Shown here piece after piece: positions 22,924-31,862 of a DNA stretch of 64,000 nucleotides. Below the pieces are notes generated by a model that was not told the origin of the DNA, ran no database searches, and saw only the letters and a list, made by a program, of their open reading frames with translations. Numbering within the stretch: the first letter of the stretch is position 1; each line of letters starts with the position of its first letter. Location of the stretch: positions 1 through 64,000 of the forward strand of contig NZ_SSNW01000006.1 of assembly GCF_004801315.1 (NCBI RefSeq). Direction: 5' to 3'. The translations under genes were made by a program, and so were the position numbers. Origin of the DNA: Deinococcus sp. Arct2-2. GTDB lineage: Bacteria > Deinococcota > Deinococci > Deinococcales > Deinococcaceae.

Positions 22924-24861
22924 TTAAGCAGGTAGGGGAGAGCCGCCGCCCGCCAATGGTGGAGGCGTGGGCAGATCATCCAGCGTGCCTCCCGCCAAGA
23001 GCGTGCTGAATTCCTCGCCGCTGAGGGTTTCGCGCCGAATAAGCACCGTCACGATGTCGTGAATGCCTGCCAGATGCTCCTGCACCAAGTCCAGCACGCG
23101 GGCGTAAGCCGTGTCGATCAGAGCGCGGACTTCTTCGTCTACGGCAAAGGCGGTGGCTTCGCTGATGGGCATGGCCTGAGAGCCGCCGCCCAAAAAGTTG
23201 CCGTCATCGGAGGCGAGGGCCACTTTGCCGATCCGGGCCGACATGCCCCATTCCGTGACCATTTTGCGGGCAATATTGGTGGCCTGCTGAAAGTCGTTTT
23301 GTGCCCCAGTCGTCACTTCACCGTAAATCACTTCTTCGGCGGCGCGGCCTGCCAAAGCTACCGCAATCATGTCTTCCAGTGCGGGGCGAGTGACGTGCAG
23401 GCGGTCATCGGCGTCGGGCATCATGTAGCCCGCCGCACGACCACGCGGGACGACGGTGAGTTTGGCGACCCGGTTGGCATGTGGGAGCAGTTGAGCGGCC
23501 AACGCATGCCCGACTTCGTGGTAGGCGGTCACTTTACGGTCTGCCTCTCTGACCACGAGGCTGCGGCGTTCCGGCCCCATCAGCACCCGGTCACGCGCTT
23601 CATCCACATCCCGCCCCGTAATCCGCGTCCGTCCTTCCCGTGCGGCGAGGAGTGCTGCTTCGTTGAGCAGGTTTTCAAGATCGGCTCCCACCATGCCTGC
23701 GGTTCTTCTGGCGACCAGAGCTAAATCCACGCTGGCATCCAGTGGCTTTTTGCGGGCATGAATCCGCAACACCATTTCCCGCCCCCGCACATCCGGCGCA
23801 TCCACGACAACTTGACGGTCAAAGCGTCCGGGTCTGAGCAGAGCGGCATCCAAGACATCGGGTCTGTTCGTCGCCGCCAGAATGATCACTTCTTGTCCAC
23901 TGCCGAACCCGTCCATTTCGACGAGGAGTTGATTCAAGGTTTGTTCGCGTTCGTCATTCCCACCTTGCAAGCTCACACCCCGTTTACGGCCCACTGCGTC
24001 GATTTCATCGATGAACACGATGCAGGGCGCACTCTTTCTGGCTTGTTCGAACAGGTCACGGACACGGGCTGCCCCGACACCGACGAACATTTCCACGAAG
24101 TCGGAACCGGAGATGGAGTAATAGGGCACTTTGGCTTCTCCTGCGACAGCTTTAGCTAAAAGTGTCTTACCGCTGCCGGGGGGGCCAACCAAGAGGACGC
24201 CGTGGGGAATCCGTGCGCCGAGTTGGTGGTAGCGCTCGGGGTGGCGCAGGAATTCGACGACTTCTTGCAGGTCTTGCTTGGCTTCGTCGCATCCGGCCAC
24301 ATCGGCAAAGGTCTGTTTGATCTGGCCCTCCGCGATCACCGCCGCCTTCGATTTCCCAAATTGACTCGCAGCATTGCCTCCGCCCTGAGCGCCCCGCAAA
24401 GAGCGCCACAGCACCAGCAAAATCAGCCCAGTCAGGATCAGGGGCAGCACTTGCCCGATCCAGCCAAAGGCCGACCCACCCGCCGTAACGCGCAGGGGCA
24501 CGCCCGCTGCCCGAATGCGGTTCAGGGTTCCGGCGTCGGGCGGCACCACCACCGAACGGGGCCGCGACGCGCTGATAAATGTGACGCTGGCATTACCCGC
24601 GCCGTCCAGCGTGACCTGCGCGACCCGGCCTGCCTTCAGGTCTTCAAAAAAGCGGTTGGTAGAGTAGCCGCCCGTGTTCTGGGCTGGAGCAGGGCTGACA
24701 GGAGGCAAGGCTTGGTCTGCGGTTTGGGCAGAGGCCGCAAGCGGGGCGGACAGCAGGAGCAGGGTCAAGATTGCTCGCCGCGAATGCAGCGGCGGAAACA
24801 ACCGCGCCAGTCTAAATTGGGCGCGGGCAAACTGGGCGCGGGCAAATCGGGCGGGAGCCAT
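22924..24861 (-). CDS. ftsH: ATP-dependent zinc metalloprotease FtsH
   Basis: FtsH (645 aa), a membrane-anchored AAA+ protease for quality control. Order: Arg/Gln/Phe-rich N-terminus, first membrane segment ([16 protein letters not shown]), extracytoplasmic domain, second segment ([14 protein letters not shown]), Walker A GPPGSGKT near residue 226, Walker B VFIDEID near 282, and the zinc site HEVGH near 448 (usually HEAGH). The C-terminus is Pro/Gly rich. The first 20 residues repeat ARAQF because of a 15-bp direct repeat in the DNA, so the true start could be later. TAGCAT lies five bases before this ATG. Confidence 0.93.
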   Translation of the reverse strand: MAPARFARAQFARAQFRLARLFPPLHSRRAILTLLLLSAPLAASAQTADQALPPVSPAPAQNTGGYSTNRFFEDLKAGRVAQVTLDGAGNASVTFISASRPRSVVVPPDAGTLNRIRAAGVPLRVTAGGSAFGWIGQVLPLILTGLILLVLWRSLRGAQGGGNAASQFGKSKAAVIAEGQIKQTFADVAGCDEAKQDLQEVVEFLRHPERYHQLGARIPHGVLLVGPPGSGKTLLAKAVAGEAKVPYYSISGSDFVEMFVGVGAARVRDLFEQARKSAPCIVFIDEIDAVGRKRGVSLQGGNDEREQTLNQLLVEMDGFGSGQEVIILAATNRPDVLDAALLRPGRFDRQVVVDAPDVRGREMVLRIHARKKPLDASVDLALVARRTAGMVGADLENLLNEAALLAAREGRTRITGRDVDEARDRVLMGPERRSLVVREADRKVTAYHEVGHALAAQLLPHANRVAKLTVVPRGRAAGYMMPDADDRLHVTRPALEDMIAVALAGRAAEEVIYGEVTTGAQNDFQQATNIARKMVTEWGMSARIGKVALASDDGNFLGGGSQAMPISEATAFAVDEEVRALIDTAYARVLDLVQEHLAGIHDIVTVLIRRETLSGEEFSTLLAGGTLDDLPTPPPLAGGGSPLPA

Positions 24862-25051
24862 AGCCTATGCTACGCCCCCTCCCGCGCCCATATCCTATGA
24901 AAGCTGACCATTGCTGGCCGCCGCCTACAGCGCTTGCCCCCTCTGAATAACATGACCCCCCCCATCAACCTGACCCATTTGTCTGGGTTTTCAGAGCTGA
25001 CATCTTGGTCAGACTCAGATTTCTGTCAGGCTCGGCGGGTAGACTGCCTCT
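24862..25051. promoter_or_regulatory. Divergent promoter region, ftsH and lipoprotein gene
   Basis: These 190 bases separate two divergent genes. Leftward, TAGCAT ends five bases before the ftsH ATG. Rightward, TAGACT (25040-25045) ends six bases before ATG 25052. A run of eight or more C at about 24957 and TTGGTCAGACTCAG-type repeats are present. No -35 element is convincing. Confidence 0.45.
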
Positions 25052-25543
25052 ATGCGTAGCCTCCTTGTGCTTGGCGCACTCAGCTTGACCCTGAGTGCTT
25101 GTACCGTCAACGTCCGCCCCAACTTGGGCCTGAGTGGAAGCAGCAGCAACCTGATTACCAACGTGCGCCCAGACCGGGGCGAGGGCGGAAATTACGTGAT
25201 CGGTGAAGCCCTGCGCCTCAGCGTGACCACCCGCACCGCCGGATACGTGACCCTGCTGGCCCTGAACCCCAACGGCGCGGCCAATGCACTCGTGCGCGAC
25301 GCCTACGTGCAGGCCGGAACGACTACCTTTCCCCGCGCGAGTGACAACGCGACCTACAATGTGGCGGCTCCTCGCGGCCTCCAGCGTGTGCGCGTGCTGT
25401 TTACCCGCGTGCGCCCCACCACCGACCTCGTGCTGGGCGGCGTATACGACGGCAACCGTTGGAACCGTGCCAGCGAAGAGTACCTGAACAACTACGCGCC
25501 CGCCGACCGGGACGTGCAAGAAACCTACTTGTACGTGCGCTAA
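25052..25543 (+). CDS. DUF4384-type lipoprotein
   Basis: A 163-residue predicted lipoprotein. The signal peptide RSLLVLGALSLTLSAC ends in a lipobox with Cys17. The rest is a single domain resembling DUF4384 (YVIGEALRLSVTTRTAGYVT and LLALNPNGAANALVRD), a family found in S-layer-associated proteins of Deinococcus. Function unknown. TAGACT ends six bases before the ATG and no ribosome binding site is seen, so the start is leaderless. Confidence 0.8.
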   Translation: MRSLLVLGALSLTLSACTVNVRPNLGLSGSSSNLITNVRPDRGEGGNYVIGEALRLSVTTRTAGYVTLLALNPNGAANALVRDAYVQAGTTTFPRASDNATYNVAAPRGLQRVRVLFTRVRPTTDLVLGGVYDGNRWNRASEEYLNNYAPADRDVQETYLYVR

Positions 25544-25550
25544 AAAGCGG

Positions 25551-25622
25551 GAAGTGGTGAGTGGGAAAAGCGCAGCATTCAATATCGCCCAATCTTTTGA
25601 CCTTCCCACTGACCACTCACCG
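25551..25622. repeat. Inverted pair of GTGAGTGG repeats (family D)
   Basis: GGTGAGTGGGAAAAG (25556-25570) faces CTTCCCACTGACCACTCACC (25602-25621), an imperfect inverted pair. It lies between the lipoprotein stop and its terminator. Confidence 0.6.
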
Positions 25623-25630
25623 TCTCAAAG

Positions 25631-25657
25631 CCAGTCGCCCCATGCGGCTGGTTTTTT
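25631..25657 (+). terminator. Terminator after the DUF4384 gene
   Basis: CCAGTCGC (25631-25638), loop CCCAT, GCGGCTGG (25644-25651), then six T. An 8-bp stem with one G-U pair. It ends 14 bases before the next start codon. Confidence 0.88.
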
Positions 25658-25671
25658 CGTACTCTGCCCCT

Positions 25672-26034
25672 ATGACCGATGCTGCTCCCGCCCTCACCTT
25701 CGAGGCTGCCCGCGCCCGCGTAGACGCTTATATTTCCCAGTTTAAGGAGGGCTATTTTCCGCCGCTGCTGATGCTGGCCCGCCTGACCGAAGAAACAGGC
25801 GAGATTGCGCGTGTCATTGCCCACCAGAACGGCAAAACGCCCAAGCCGGGGGAAGACGTGGGCGACCTAGAACTAGAATTGGCCGACCTGCTGTTCGTCA
25901 TGATCTGTATGGCGAACGAACGCGGCCTGAGCCTAGAGCGCGGTTTCGAGCGCATGATGACCAAAGTGGAAACGCGGGACGCGGAGCGCTGGACACGGAA
26001 AGTCGAGACGGCTGAGTCCAATTCTGCGACATAG
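25672..26034 (+). CDS. MazG-like nucleotide pyrophosphohydrolase
   Basis: A 120-residue all-alpha protein of the MazG-like NTP-PPase superfamily, which hydrolyses nucleotide triphosphates and can limit mutagenic nucleotides. The metal-binding pattern appears as LARLTEETGEIARV followed by DLELELADLLFVM (EExxE and ExxD type). The frame opens earlier, but TACTCT (25660-25665) ends six bases before ATG 25672, a leaderless start directly behind the previous terminator. Confidence 0.85.
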   Translation: MTDAAPALTFEAARARVDAYISQFKEGYFPPLLMLARLTEETGEIARVIAHQNGKTPKPGEDVGDLELELADLLFVMICMANERGLSLERGFERMMTKVETRDAERWTRKVETAESNSAT

Positions 26035-26117
26035 CCTCATATTCGCGTCTCTTGTTGCCCCGGTTTTTGGGCGGCATAGTCCGTTCCGCAAGTTAGGGGA
26101 ATGGCGTACAGTACCTT

Positions 26118-26873
26118 ATGGCCCGTTTTCTGACGCAGCTTGTGGGTGTAGGTGTTGTCGGCGTGTTGGCCCTTGCCAGCGCAGCGGCAGCGGCTCCCCG
26201 CTTGATCCACGACGCCAGCCTTGAACCCCCTCCGCCCTCAGTCAGCCCGCCCGAACGCCGTGCCCTGATCGATCTGTATTTGGCGCGGGGCCTGACCGTC
26301 TGCCCTGATTTCCAAGTCCTGTTTCGTGGGTCTGGGCGGTTTACGGCAGACCAAAACCAAACCTTTTATCTGGTGTCCAACTGCTACACCGACACCGCCT
26401 CCAATCTGTACCGTCAGCGATTGGCCGGAGACGCCCTAATTCTGAAGGGTCAGACGCCCGTCTACTTTAAGGCTGGATTTGCAGATGATGTGGCGGTGCT
26501 GCCCGCTCTGGGGGGAAGTCGCCTGAATGCCGTGCTAGCGAAGATTTGGCAGGGGCCGACTCAGGGGTACTTTTGGAACAACGCAGAGATCATGCGGTTT
26601 GTGGATGGTAGTTTCAAAACCCTCGTGAACCTAGGGCCGACTTATGCCGACAAAAGCACGCCGGGCAGATTGTCTACCAGCAGCAGGCGCACCCTGTGGT
26701 TTGACACTGCCAAACCCAATCTGCTGAGAATGCTGGAATTCACCAGCCCGCAGTGTGACAATTGCCCGGACGCGACCCGGCCTTATGAGCCTGCGCGGGC
26801 CAAGCAAAGCCTGAACGTGTTGTTAGACCTCACCCGCCCTCCCGAAGATGCCCCTTGGATGCGTGAACCATGA
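26118..26873 (+). CDS. Secreted protein of unknown function
   Basis: A 251-residue protein with a clear signal peptide (VGVVGVLALASAAAAAPRL). I do not recognise the mature domain. It has four Cys (CPDF, NCYTD, CDNC with two), with the CDNC pair near residue 215. TACAGT ends five bases before the ATG, so it is probably leaderless. The stop overlaps the next ATG (ATGA), so it is co-transcribed with the YfiT-like gene. Confidence 0.7.
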   Translation: MARFLTQLVGVGVVGVLALASAAAAAPRLIHDASLEPPPPSVSPPERRALIDLYLARGLTVCPDFQVLFRGSGRFTADQNQTFYLVSNCYTDTASNLYRQRLAGDALILKGQTPVYFKAGFADDVAVLPALGGSRLNAVLAKIWQGPTQGYFWNNAEIMRFVDGSFKTLVNLGPTYADKSTPGRLSTSSRRTLWFDTAKPNLLRMLEFTSPQCDNCPDATRPYEPARAKQSLNVLLDLTRPPEDAPWMREP

Positions 26874-27400
26874 CCCAAACCGACGCTGCACCCGACCGCC
26901 GTTACCCCACCGGCCTCATGCCCACCCCACTCTCCCTCACGCCAGCAGAGCGGGCCGACGCTGTGGCCGCCATTCGCGCCCTGCCCGCCGAATTGCGTGC
27001 GGCGGTGGCCGAGTTGGGGGAATCGAGGCTTGATACGCCCTACCGAGAAGGCGGCTGGACGGCGCGGCAAGTGGTGCATCATCTGGGCGACAGTCATCTC
27101 AATGCGTTTGTGCGCGTGAAATTGGCCCTGACCGAACTCAACCCGATCATTAAGCCCTACGCGGAACACCTCTGGGCCGAATTGCCCGACTCGCGCCTGC
27201 CCGTAGAAGTGAGCCTGAAGCTCTTGGATTCGCTGCATGCCCGGATCGTGGCCGTACTGGACGGCGTGACCGAGGCAGACTGGGCACGCCAATGGACGCA
27301 CCCCGCGCAAGGCCGCACCTACACGCTGGATACGCTGGCCGCCATGTACGCGTGGCATGGCCGACACCACATGGCTCACCTAAAGTTGATCGGAAAATAG
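26870..27400 (+). CDS. YfiT-family DinB-like protein, putative bacillithiol transferase
   Basis: A 176-residue DinB/YfiT-type four-helix protein. The family signature YREGGWTARQVVHHLGDSH and the C-terminal WHGRHHMAHL supply the metal-binding histidines. YfiT relatives in Firmicutes are bacillithiol S-transferases or metal-dependent hydrolases, and Deinococcus makes bacillithiol, so such a role is plausible but inferred. It overlaps the upstream secreted-protein gene by four bases. Confidence 0.85.
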   Translation: MTQTDAAPDRRYPTGLMPTPLSLTPAERADAVAAIRALPAELRAAVAELGESRLDTPYREGGWTARQVVHHLGDSHLNAFVRVKLALTELNPIIKPYAEHLWAELPDSRLPVEVSLKLLDSLHARIVAVLDGVTEADWARQWTHPAQGRTYTLDTLAAMYAWHGRHHMAHLKLIGK

Positions 27401-27405
27401 GATGG

Positions 27406-27451
27406 ACTGGCTCCCGTTCCCGACTCTCCGTAGAACAAATGGGGAGCCAGT
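27406..27451 (+). terminator. Hairpin after the YfiT-like gene
   Basis: ACTGGCTCCC (27406-27415) and GGGAGCCAGT (27442-27451) are perfect complements around a 26-base loop. No T run follows, so it is only a possible terminator or mRNA end structure. Confidence 0.45.
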
Positions 27452-27453
27452 AA

Positions 27454-27951
<498 letters not shown>

Positions 27952-27953
27952 GA

Positions 27954-27971
27954 TAGAAGTTTAAACTTCTA
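27954..27971. repeat. Perfect 18-bp palindrome
   Basis: TAGAAGTTTAAACTTCTA is an exact dyad with no loop, two bases after the Nudix stop and 68 bases before the end of the convergent SDR gene. It may be a protein-binding site or a chance A/T-rich dyad. Confidence 0.6.
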
Positions 27972-28039
27972 GCCTTGCTTAAAGCGCAGTTTTCTCGGCC
28001 ACCACGCCTTTCCTACGTCCCACACTCCACAACCCAGAT

Positions 28040-28678
28040 TTACCCCTCTACCCGCAGTTCCCCCTGCGCCGCCCCCGCTCTGTCGGCGGCAATGGCCTGC
28101 GCTACGGCCTCGGCGCTAATGGCTCCACGCGGCACGCGGCCCACTTGCGTCCACAGCGGCGTATCTACGGCGGGTGGCAGCACCAGCGTCAGCGCCTTTT
28201 GCGTGCCACGCGGCAATTCTAGGCGGGCAATGGTCACGGCCTGCGCCAACGCGGCTTTGCTGGCAGCGTACTGAGAAAACCCTTTGGCCGTCACCAGTTC
28301 TGGCCGTGCGCCGATCAGGTACATGCGCCCGCCTTCCGCCAGCTTGGGCAACGCATATTTCAGTGTCCAGATGGCCCCAAAATAGTTGGCGTTCCACACG
28401 GCCCGAACCTGCGCGGCGTCCAAGTCTGCAAGGGGTTGAGGCATGGCCGCGCCCGCCGCATAGATCACGGTGTCTAGGCTCTCCACGCCGTCCAGCAGCG
28501 AGCGCACATGACTTTCAAAGCCCACGTCTACCCGCTGCGATTTGGCCCCCGTTTCGGCAACAACAGCAGAGAGTTTGGCCTCGTCGCGCCCGGCCAAGAT
28601 CAGTGAATCTGTGCCTGCCATTGCCCGCGCCATCGCCGCGCCAATCCCGCCCGTTGCCCCGATAATCAGTGTGGTCAT
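28040..28678 (-). CDS. Short-chain dehydrogenase/reductase
   Basis: A 212-residue SDR. The NAD(P)-binding motif IIGATGGIGAAMARAM is at residues 5-20 and the catalytic pair appears in SQYAASKAAL (YxxxK). Shorter than usual SDRs (about 250). Substrate unknown. No strong ribosome binding site or leaderless hexamer is seen before the ATG. Confidence 0.85.
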   Translation of the reverse strand: MTTLIIGATGGIGAAMARAMAGTDSLILAGRDEAKLSAVVAETGAKSQRVDVGFESHVRSLLDGVESLDTVIYAAGAAMPQPLADLDAAQVRAVWNANYFGAIWTLKYALPKLAEGGRMYLIGARPELVTAKGFSQYAASKAALAQAVTIARLELPRGTQKALTLVLPPAVDTPLWTQVGRVPRGAISAEAVAQAIAADRAGAAQGELRVEG

Positions 28679-28849
28679 GGGCCGCAGTGCAGCACAGGCG
28701 GGGGCAGGTGCGCCGTATGCGGGGATGCAAAAGCGGGTTAGCTCCGTTCAGATGGTGATTTGAGGCGCTAAAAGCTTAATTTTTCATACTAACGCCCCTT
28801 GCACCCCCCTCCATTGTGGAACGGAATTGAGGGCAGCACACTAACAGAC

Positions 28850-29278
28850 ATGAGAAATAAATTAGGCTTTTTAATCGCCTGCTCTATTCTGCTGATGCCC
28901 TCTGCTCTTGCCACTGATTTTGTCACCAAATCCAACCTCACCGGCTTTCAACTGCCCAAAGGCGCACTCGAACTGACCGATGACGACTTTTCGGAAGAAA
29001 TGGTTGAGGTGCTAGACGAGACCGCCGCCAGCCTGAACGGTAAATGCCAGTACCACGAGCTGCTGTTTTGGGAAGGTAAGCCCGCTACTATCGCCGCCGC
29101 CCTGAACAAAGCGATTCCCAAAGACTTCAAGTACAAGACTCTTGACGTGGGCGAGACCTCGGACGGCGGCGCATACGAGCAGTTTGTCCTGACCACGCCG
29201 AAGATGTGGGTCGCTGGAACGTGGTTTCAGGGCGAGGCCGACGTAATTTTGGCGTGGTGTACGGTGGTCAAGAAGTAA
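28850..29278 (+). CDS. Secreted protein of unknown function
   Basis: A 142-residue protein with a signal peptide (KLGFLIACSILLMPSALA). The frame is open 17 codons earlier, but ATG 28850 gives the signal peptide. Mature part has two Cys (GKCQYHE and ILAWCTV) that could form a disulfide. I do not recognise the domain. The region is less G+C rich than its neighbours, which hints at transfer, but this is weak. Confidence 0.65.
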   Translation: MRNKLGFLIACSILLMPSALATDFVTKSNLTGFQLPKGALELTDDDFSEEMVEVLDETAASLNGKCQYHELLFWEGKPATIAAALNKAIPKDFKYKTLDVGETSDGGAYEQFVLTTPKMWVAGTWFQGEADVILAWCTVVKK

Positions 29279-29335
29279 GCTCACGCTGTGTCTTGACCTG
29301 ACGTGTTGATGGGCAGAAATCGCCGTCCTGCAGAT

Positions 29336-29379
29336 TAAAAACTCCCCCCGCTCCAGCAACGGCTGTGGGCGGGGGGAGT
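29336..29379. terminator. Terminator between secreted-protein gene and era unit
   Basis: ACTCCCCCCGC (29341-29351) and GCGGGGGGAGT (29369-29379) form a perfect 11-bp stem. On the minus strand it is followed by TTTTTAAT, so it works best for the era transcript. On the plus strand only GGTATTTAATTT follows. Confidence 0.82.
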
Positions 29380-29395
29380 GGTATTTAATTTAAGT

Positions 29396-29587
29396 TTACT
29401 TTCGGGGCTTACGGTTCCTGTTGATCAGAGTGACCAGTTCGGGTGAACGTTTCGCGCCATTCAGTTCAGCCAAGAGCGTGGCGGGATAGTCCTTGCAGAG
29501 TTCTCCCCACCAACGCTCTGTTTTGCGGTTTCAGACGCGCCAGCCTTCGCCGGGAATGGCCTTGGCGACAAACCGGGCGCGGCTCAT
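29396..29587 (-). pseudogene. Small ORF downstream of era with an in-frame TGA
   Basis: From ATG 29587 the minus strand reads SRARFVAKAIPGEGWRV, then TGA (29531-29533), then in the same frame NRKTERWWGELCKDYPATLL and onward to TAA at 29396-29398. The whole would be 63 residues. The part after the stop looks like real protein, rich in Trp, Lys and Glu. A TGG-to-TGA change at codon 19 is the simplest reading. It starts 15 bases after the era stop, so it would be in the era transcript. Sequencing error remains possible. Confidence 0.55.
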
Positions 29588-29602
29588 CCGAACAGAATGA
29601 CC

Positions 29603-30577
29603 TTACTCGTAGCCGAGTTCGCGCAGGGCTTCTACATCCTCGCGCCAGCCGGGAATCACGATGACTTCTAGGCCCAAAAAGACTTTGCGGCTTAGGAACA
29701 CTTCCAATTGCTTGCGGGCCGCCTGACCGATTTCGCGCAGTTGCTTGCCGCCTGCGCCGATCACCATGCCCTTGTGGGCGTTCTTTTCCACTACGATTTC
29801 GCCTTCGATGCGTTGCAGACCGTCTTCGCGCTCCGTCCAACTGTTGACGCGGGTGGCAACCGCGTAGGGCAACTCGTCGCGCAACTTTTTCATGGCTTCT
29901 TCGCGGATGATTTCGGCGGCCCACATTTCGCGGGTTTGGTCGCTGGCCGCGCCGAGAGGATAGAAGAAGGGGTTTTCGGGCAAGATATCCAGCAGTTGCT
30001 CGCGCAGGGTCGCCACTGCTTGCGGGTTGTTTTGGGCGCTGAGCACCGTTTCGCTGGTGTCGTGGGTGCGGCCTTCCAGCAGCGCCCGGTATAACTTCAT
30101 GGCCTCTTCGGGGTACTTGGCCACGTCGGTTTTGTTGCCTACCAGAAACAGCGGTTTGGGGAGTTCCCGCACCTGCCGGGCCACCAACTGGTCTTCATCG
30201 GTGGGCGGGTGGCGCAGGTCGACTACCCAAATTACGGCGTCCACATCGGCCAGCGCGCTGTGAACCTCATGGTTCATGTACTTGCCGAGTGCGTCTTTGG
30301 GCTTGTGCAGTCCCGGCGTATCTACGAACACCAGTTGGCGGTTGCCCGAAGAATGAATGCCGCGCACGCCGCGCCGCGTTGTTTGCGGGCGGGGGCTGGT
30401 GGGGGCGACTTTGGTGCCCAAAAAGGAGTTCATCAGCGTGCTTTTGCCCACGTTGGGTTTGCCGACAATCGCCACGAACCCGGAATGGGTCTGCGGGGCC
30501 TTGCCCTGTTTGGGGCTGTTATCGGAGGTGTTGCGGAGGTGATCTGGGCTGGAAGCTGAATCCGTCATCATTTCCAT
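29603..30577 (-). CDS. era: GTPase Era
   Basis: Era (324 aa from ATG 30577), a GTPase that matures 16S rRNA and the 30S subunit. G1 [10 protein letters not shown]3 DTPG and G4 NKTD are visible, followed by the C-terminal KH domain [23 protein letters not shown] codons at 30577, 30571 and 30568 and TTG 30601 are all possible starts. None has a good ribosome binding site. The N-terminal 25 residues before the G domain are Ser/Gln rich. Confidence 0.93.
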   Translation of the reverse strand: MEMMTDSASSPDHLRNTSDNSPKQGKAPQTHSGFVAIVGKPNVGKSTLMNSFLGTKVAPTSPRPQTTRRGVRGIHSSGNRQLVFVDTPGLHKPKDALGKYMNHEVHSALADVDAVIWVVDLRHPPTDEDQLVARQVRELPKPLFLVGNKTDVAKYPEEAMKLYRALLEGRTHDTSETVLSAQNNPQAVATLREQLLDILPENPFFYPLGAASDQTREMWAAEIIREEAMKKLRDELPYAVATRVNSWTEREDGLQRIEGEIVVEKNAHKGMVIGAGGKQLREIGQAARKQLEVFLSRKVFLGLEVIVIPGWREDVEALRELGYE

Positions 30578-30642
30578 TGTCGCACGCGCCTGCTGGGGCA
30601 AGTGTTCATTGGGGCAGGGAGGGGCTGGGTTGGAGGGGGGCA

Positions 30643-30877
30643 GTCTAAGGGTCTAGGGTCTAAGGGGGTGGGGCGGGTTTGCCGCTCGGACGCCCCCTCA
30701 CCCCGCTGTTTCACAGCGCCCCTCTCCCACAGGGGGCGAGGGCTAAGGGCAAGAAGTTGGGGTTTGCTCCCTCTCCCTTGAGGGGGGAGGTTGGGAATCG
30801 CAGAGCTGCGAAGCAGAGGGGGTGAGTGAGCGCCAGCGATTGCCTTTGACCTGTCCTTAGACCCTAGACCCTTAGAC
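30643..30877. repeat. 235-bp element with 23-bp perfect terminal inverted repeats (families B/C)
   Basis: Bases 30643-30665 and 30855-30877 are exact reverse complements, each built from GTCTAAGG/GTCTAGG units. The interior contains a CACCCCGCTGTTTCACAGCG hairpin segment, the block GGGGGGAGGTTGGGA, TCGCAGAGCTGCG and GTGAGCGCCAGCGATTGCC. It has no reading frame. It is a MITE-like intergenic repeat with relatives at 18705 and 48480. Confidence 0.8.
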
Positions 30878-30886
30878 AAAGCACCC

Positions 30887-31732
30887 TTACCCTTCCTTCC
30901 GCGCCTGCACCCGCGCCATCAGGCGGGCCACTGCAGCGCGGGGCAATAGGCGCGGCAACAGCGTTTGGCTGCGGTTGAAGCCGCCCGCGATCAGCACCGC
31001 CTGACCGCGCAGCATGGCATTCACCCCTTGTTTGGCAACTTCTTCGGCACTCAGAATGCTGAGCCGAGCGACGCCGCTCAGGAGTTTGCTTTCACCCAAC
31101 TTGGCCGTGTCCTGAAAGCCCGTTTCCACTGGGCCGGGGCACAGGGCGGTCACGCTGACGCCTGTGCCGCGCAACTCCTCGTTCACGCCCTCGCTGAAAC
31201 TCAGCACGTAAGCTTTAGAAGCGTAGTAGACCGCCATCAGCGGCCCCGGTAGGAAGGCGGCGGTGGAGGCCACATTCAGCACGCGCCCGCGCCCCCGCGC
31301 CACCATGTCGGGCAGAAAACGGCGTGTGAGGTCGGTCAAGGCGGCAATGTTTACGGCCACCATCCGGCTGATCTCGCCTGAGTCCTGCGTCCAAAATTCG
31401 CTGAAGCCGCCGAATCCAGCGTTGTTGACCAGAATGTCTACAGTCAGGTTGCGGGCCGCCACTTCGCGTTCCAGCACTTCGCCAGCGTCGGGGCGGGTCA
31501 GATCAAGCGCGATCACGGCGGCCTGAATGCCGTGCTTGGCGCTCAATTCCTGCGCCAGCGCCTGCATTTTGCCCTCGCTGCGGGCCACCAGAATCAGGTG
31601 TGCGCCGCGTGCTGCCAGTTGCCGCGCAATGGCCTCGCCTATGCCGCCGCTTGCGCCCGTGATCAGTGCGGTGGCGGGTTGGTTGCGTTGGAACTGGTCT
31701 GCATGGGCCTGTGTCTGTGGGGTCTGGGTCAT
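30887..31732 (-). CDS. SDR-family oxidoreductase
   Basis: A 281-residue short-chain dehydrogenase with ALITGASGGIGEAIARQLAA at the N-terminus, the NNAGFGGF segment and the catalytic YYASK. It resembles the acyl-reducing or DltE-type SDRs, but the substrate is unknown. GGAG is six bases before the ATG, so unlike many neighbours it has a normal leader. It is divergent from a TetR gene that probably represses it. Confidence 0.88.
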   Translation of the reverse strand: MTQTPQTQAHADQFQRNQPATALITGASGGIGEAIARQLAARGAHLILVARSEGKMQALAQELSAKHGIQAAVIALDLTRPDAGEVLEREVAARNLTVDILVNNAGFGGFSEFWTQDSGEISRMVAVNIAALTDLTRRFLPDMVARGRGRVLNVASTAAFLPGPLMAVYYASKAYVLSFSEGVNEELRGTGVSVTALCPGPVETGFQDTAKLGESKLLSGVARLSILSAEEVAKQGVNAMLRGQAVLIAGGFNRSQTLLPRLLPRAAVARLMARVQARKEG

Positions 31733-31753
31733 GTCATCTCCTGTGGGCAGTCT

Positions 31754-31856
31754 GAGTGACCCCCGGTAAGTCAGACTTTACTAACTCCGGGTAAGTCTGT
31801 CAAGTCACTCCCGTATGAAGATTTGCCTTGACTTCTTCTGATATCTCGTTTCTAAT
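31754..31856. promoter_or_regulatory. Divergent SDR/TetR promoter and operator region
   Basis: Leftward promoter: TTGACA (31798-31803 complement), 17 bases, TAAAGT (31775-31780 complement). Rightward promoter: TTGACT (31828-31833), 17 bases, TCTAAT (31851-31856), ending six bases before the GTG of the TetR gene. The direct repeat GGTAAGTC occurs at 31765-31772 and 31790-31797 on both sides of the leftward -10. GAGTGAC/GTCACTC (31754-31760, 31804-31810) form an outer dyad. These are candidate TetR operators. Confidence 0.7.
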
Positions 31857-31862
31857 TAACCC

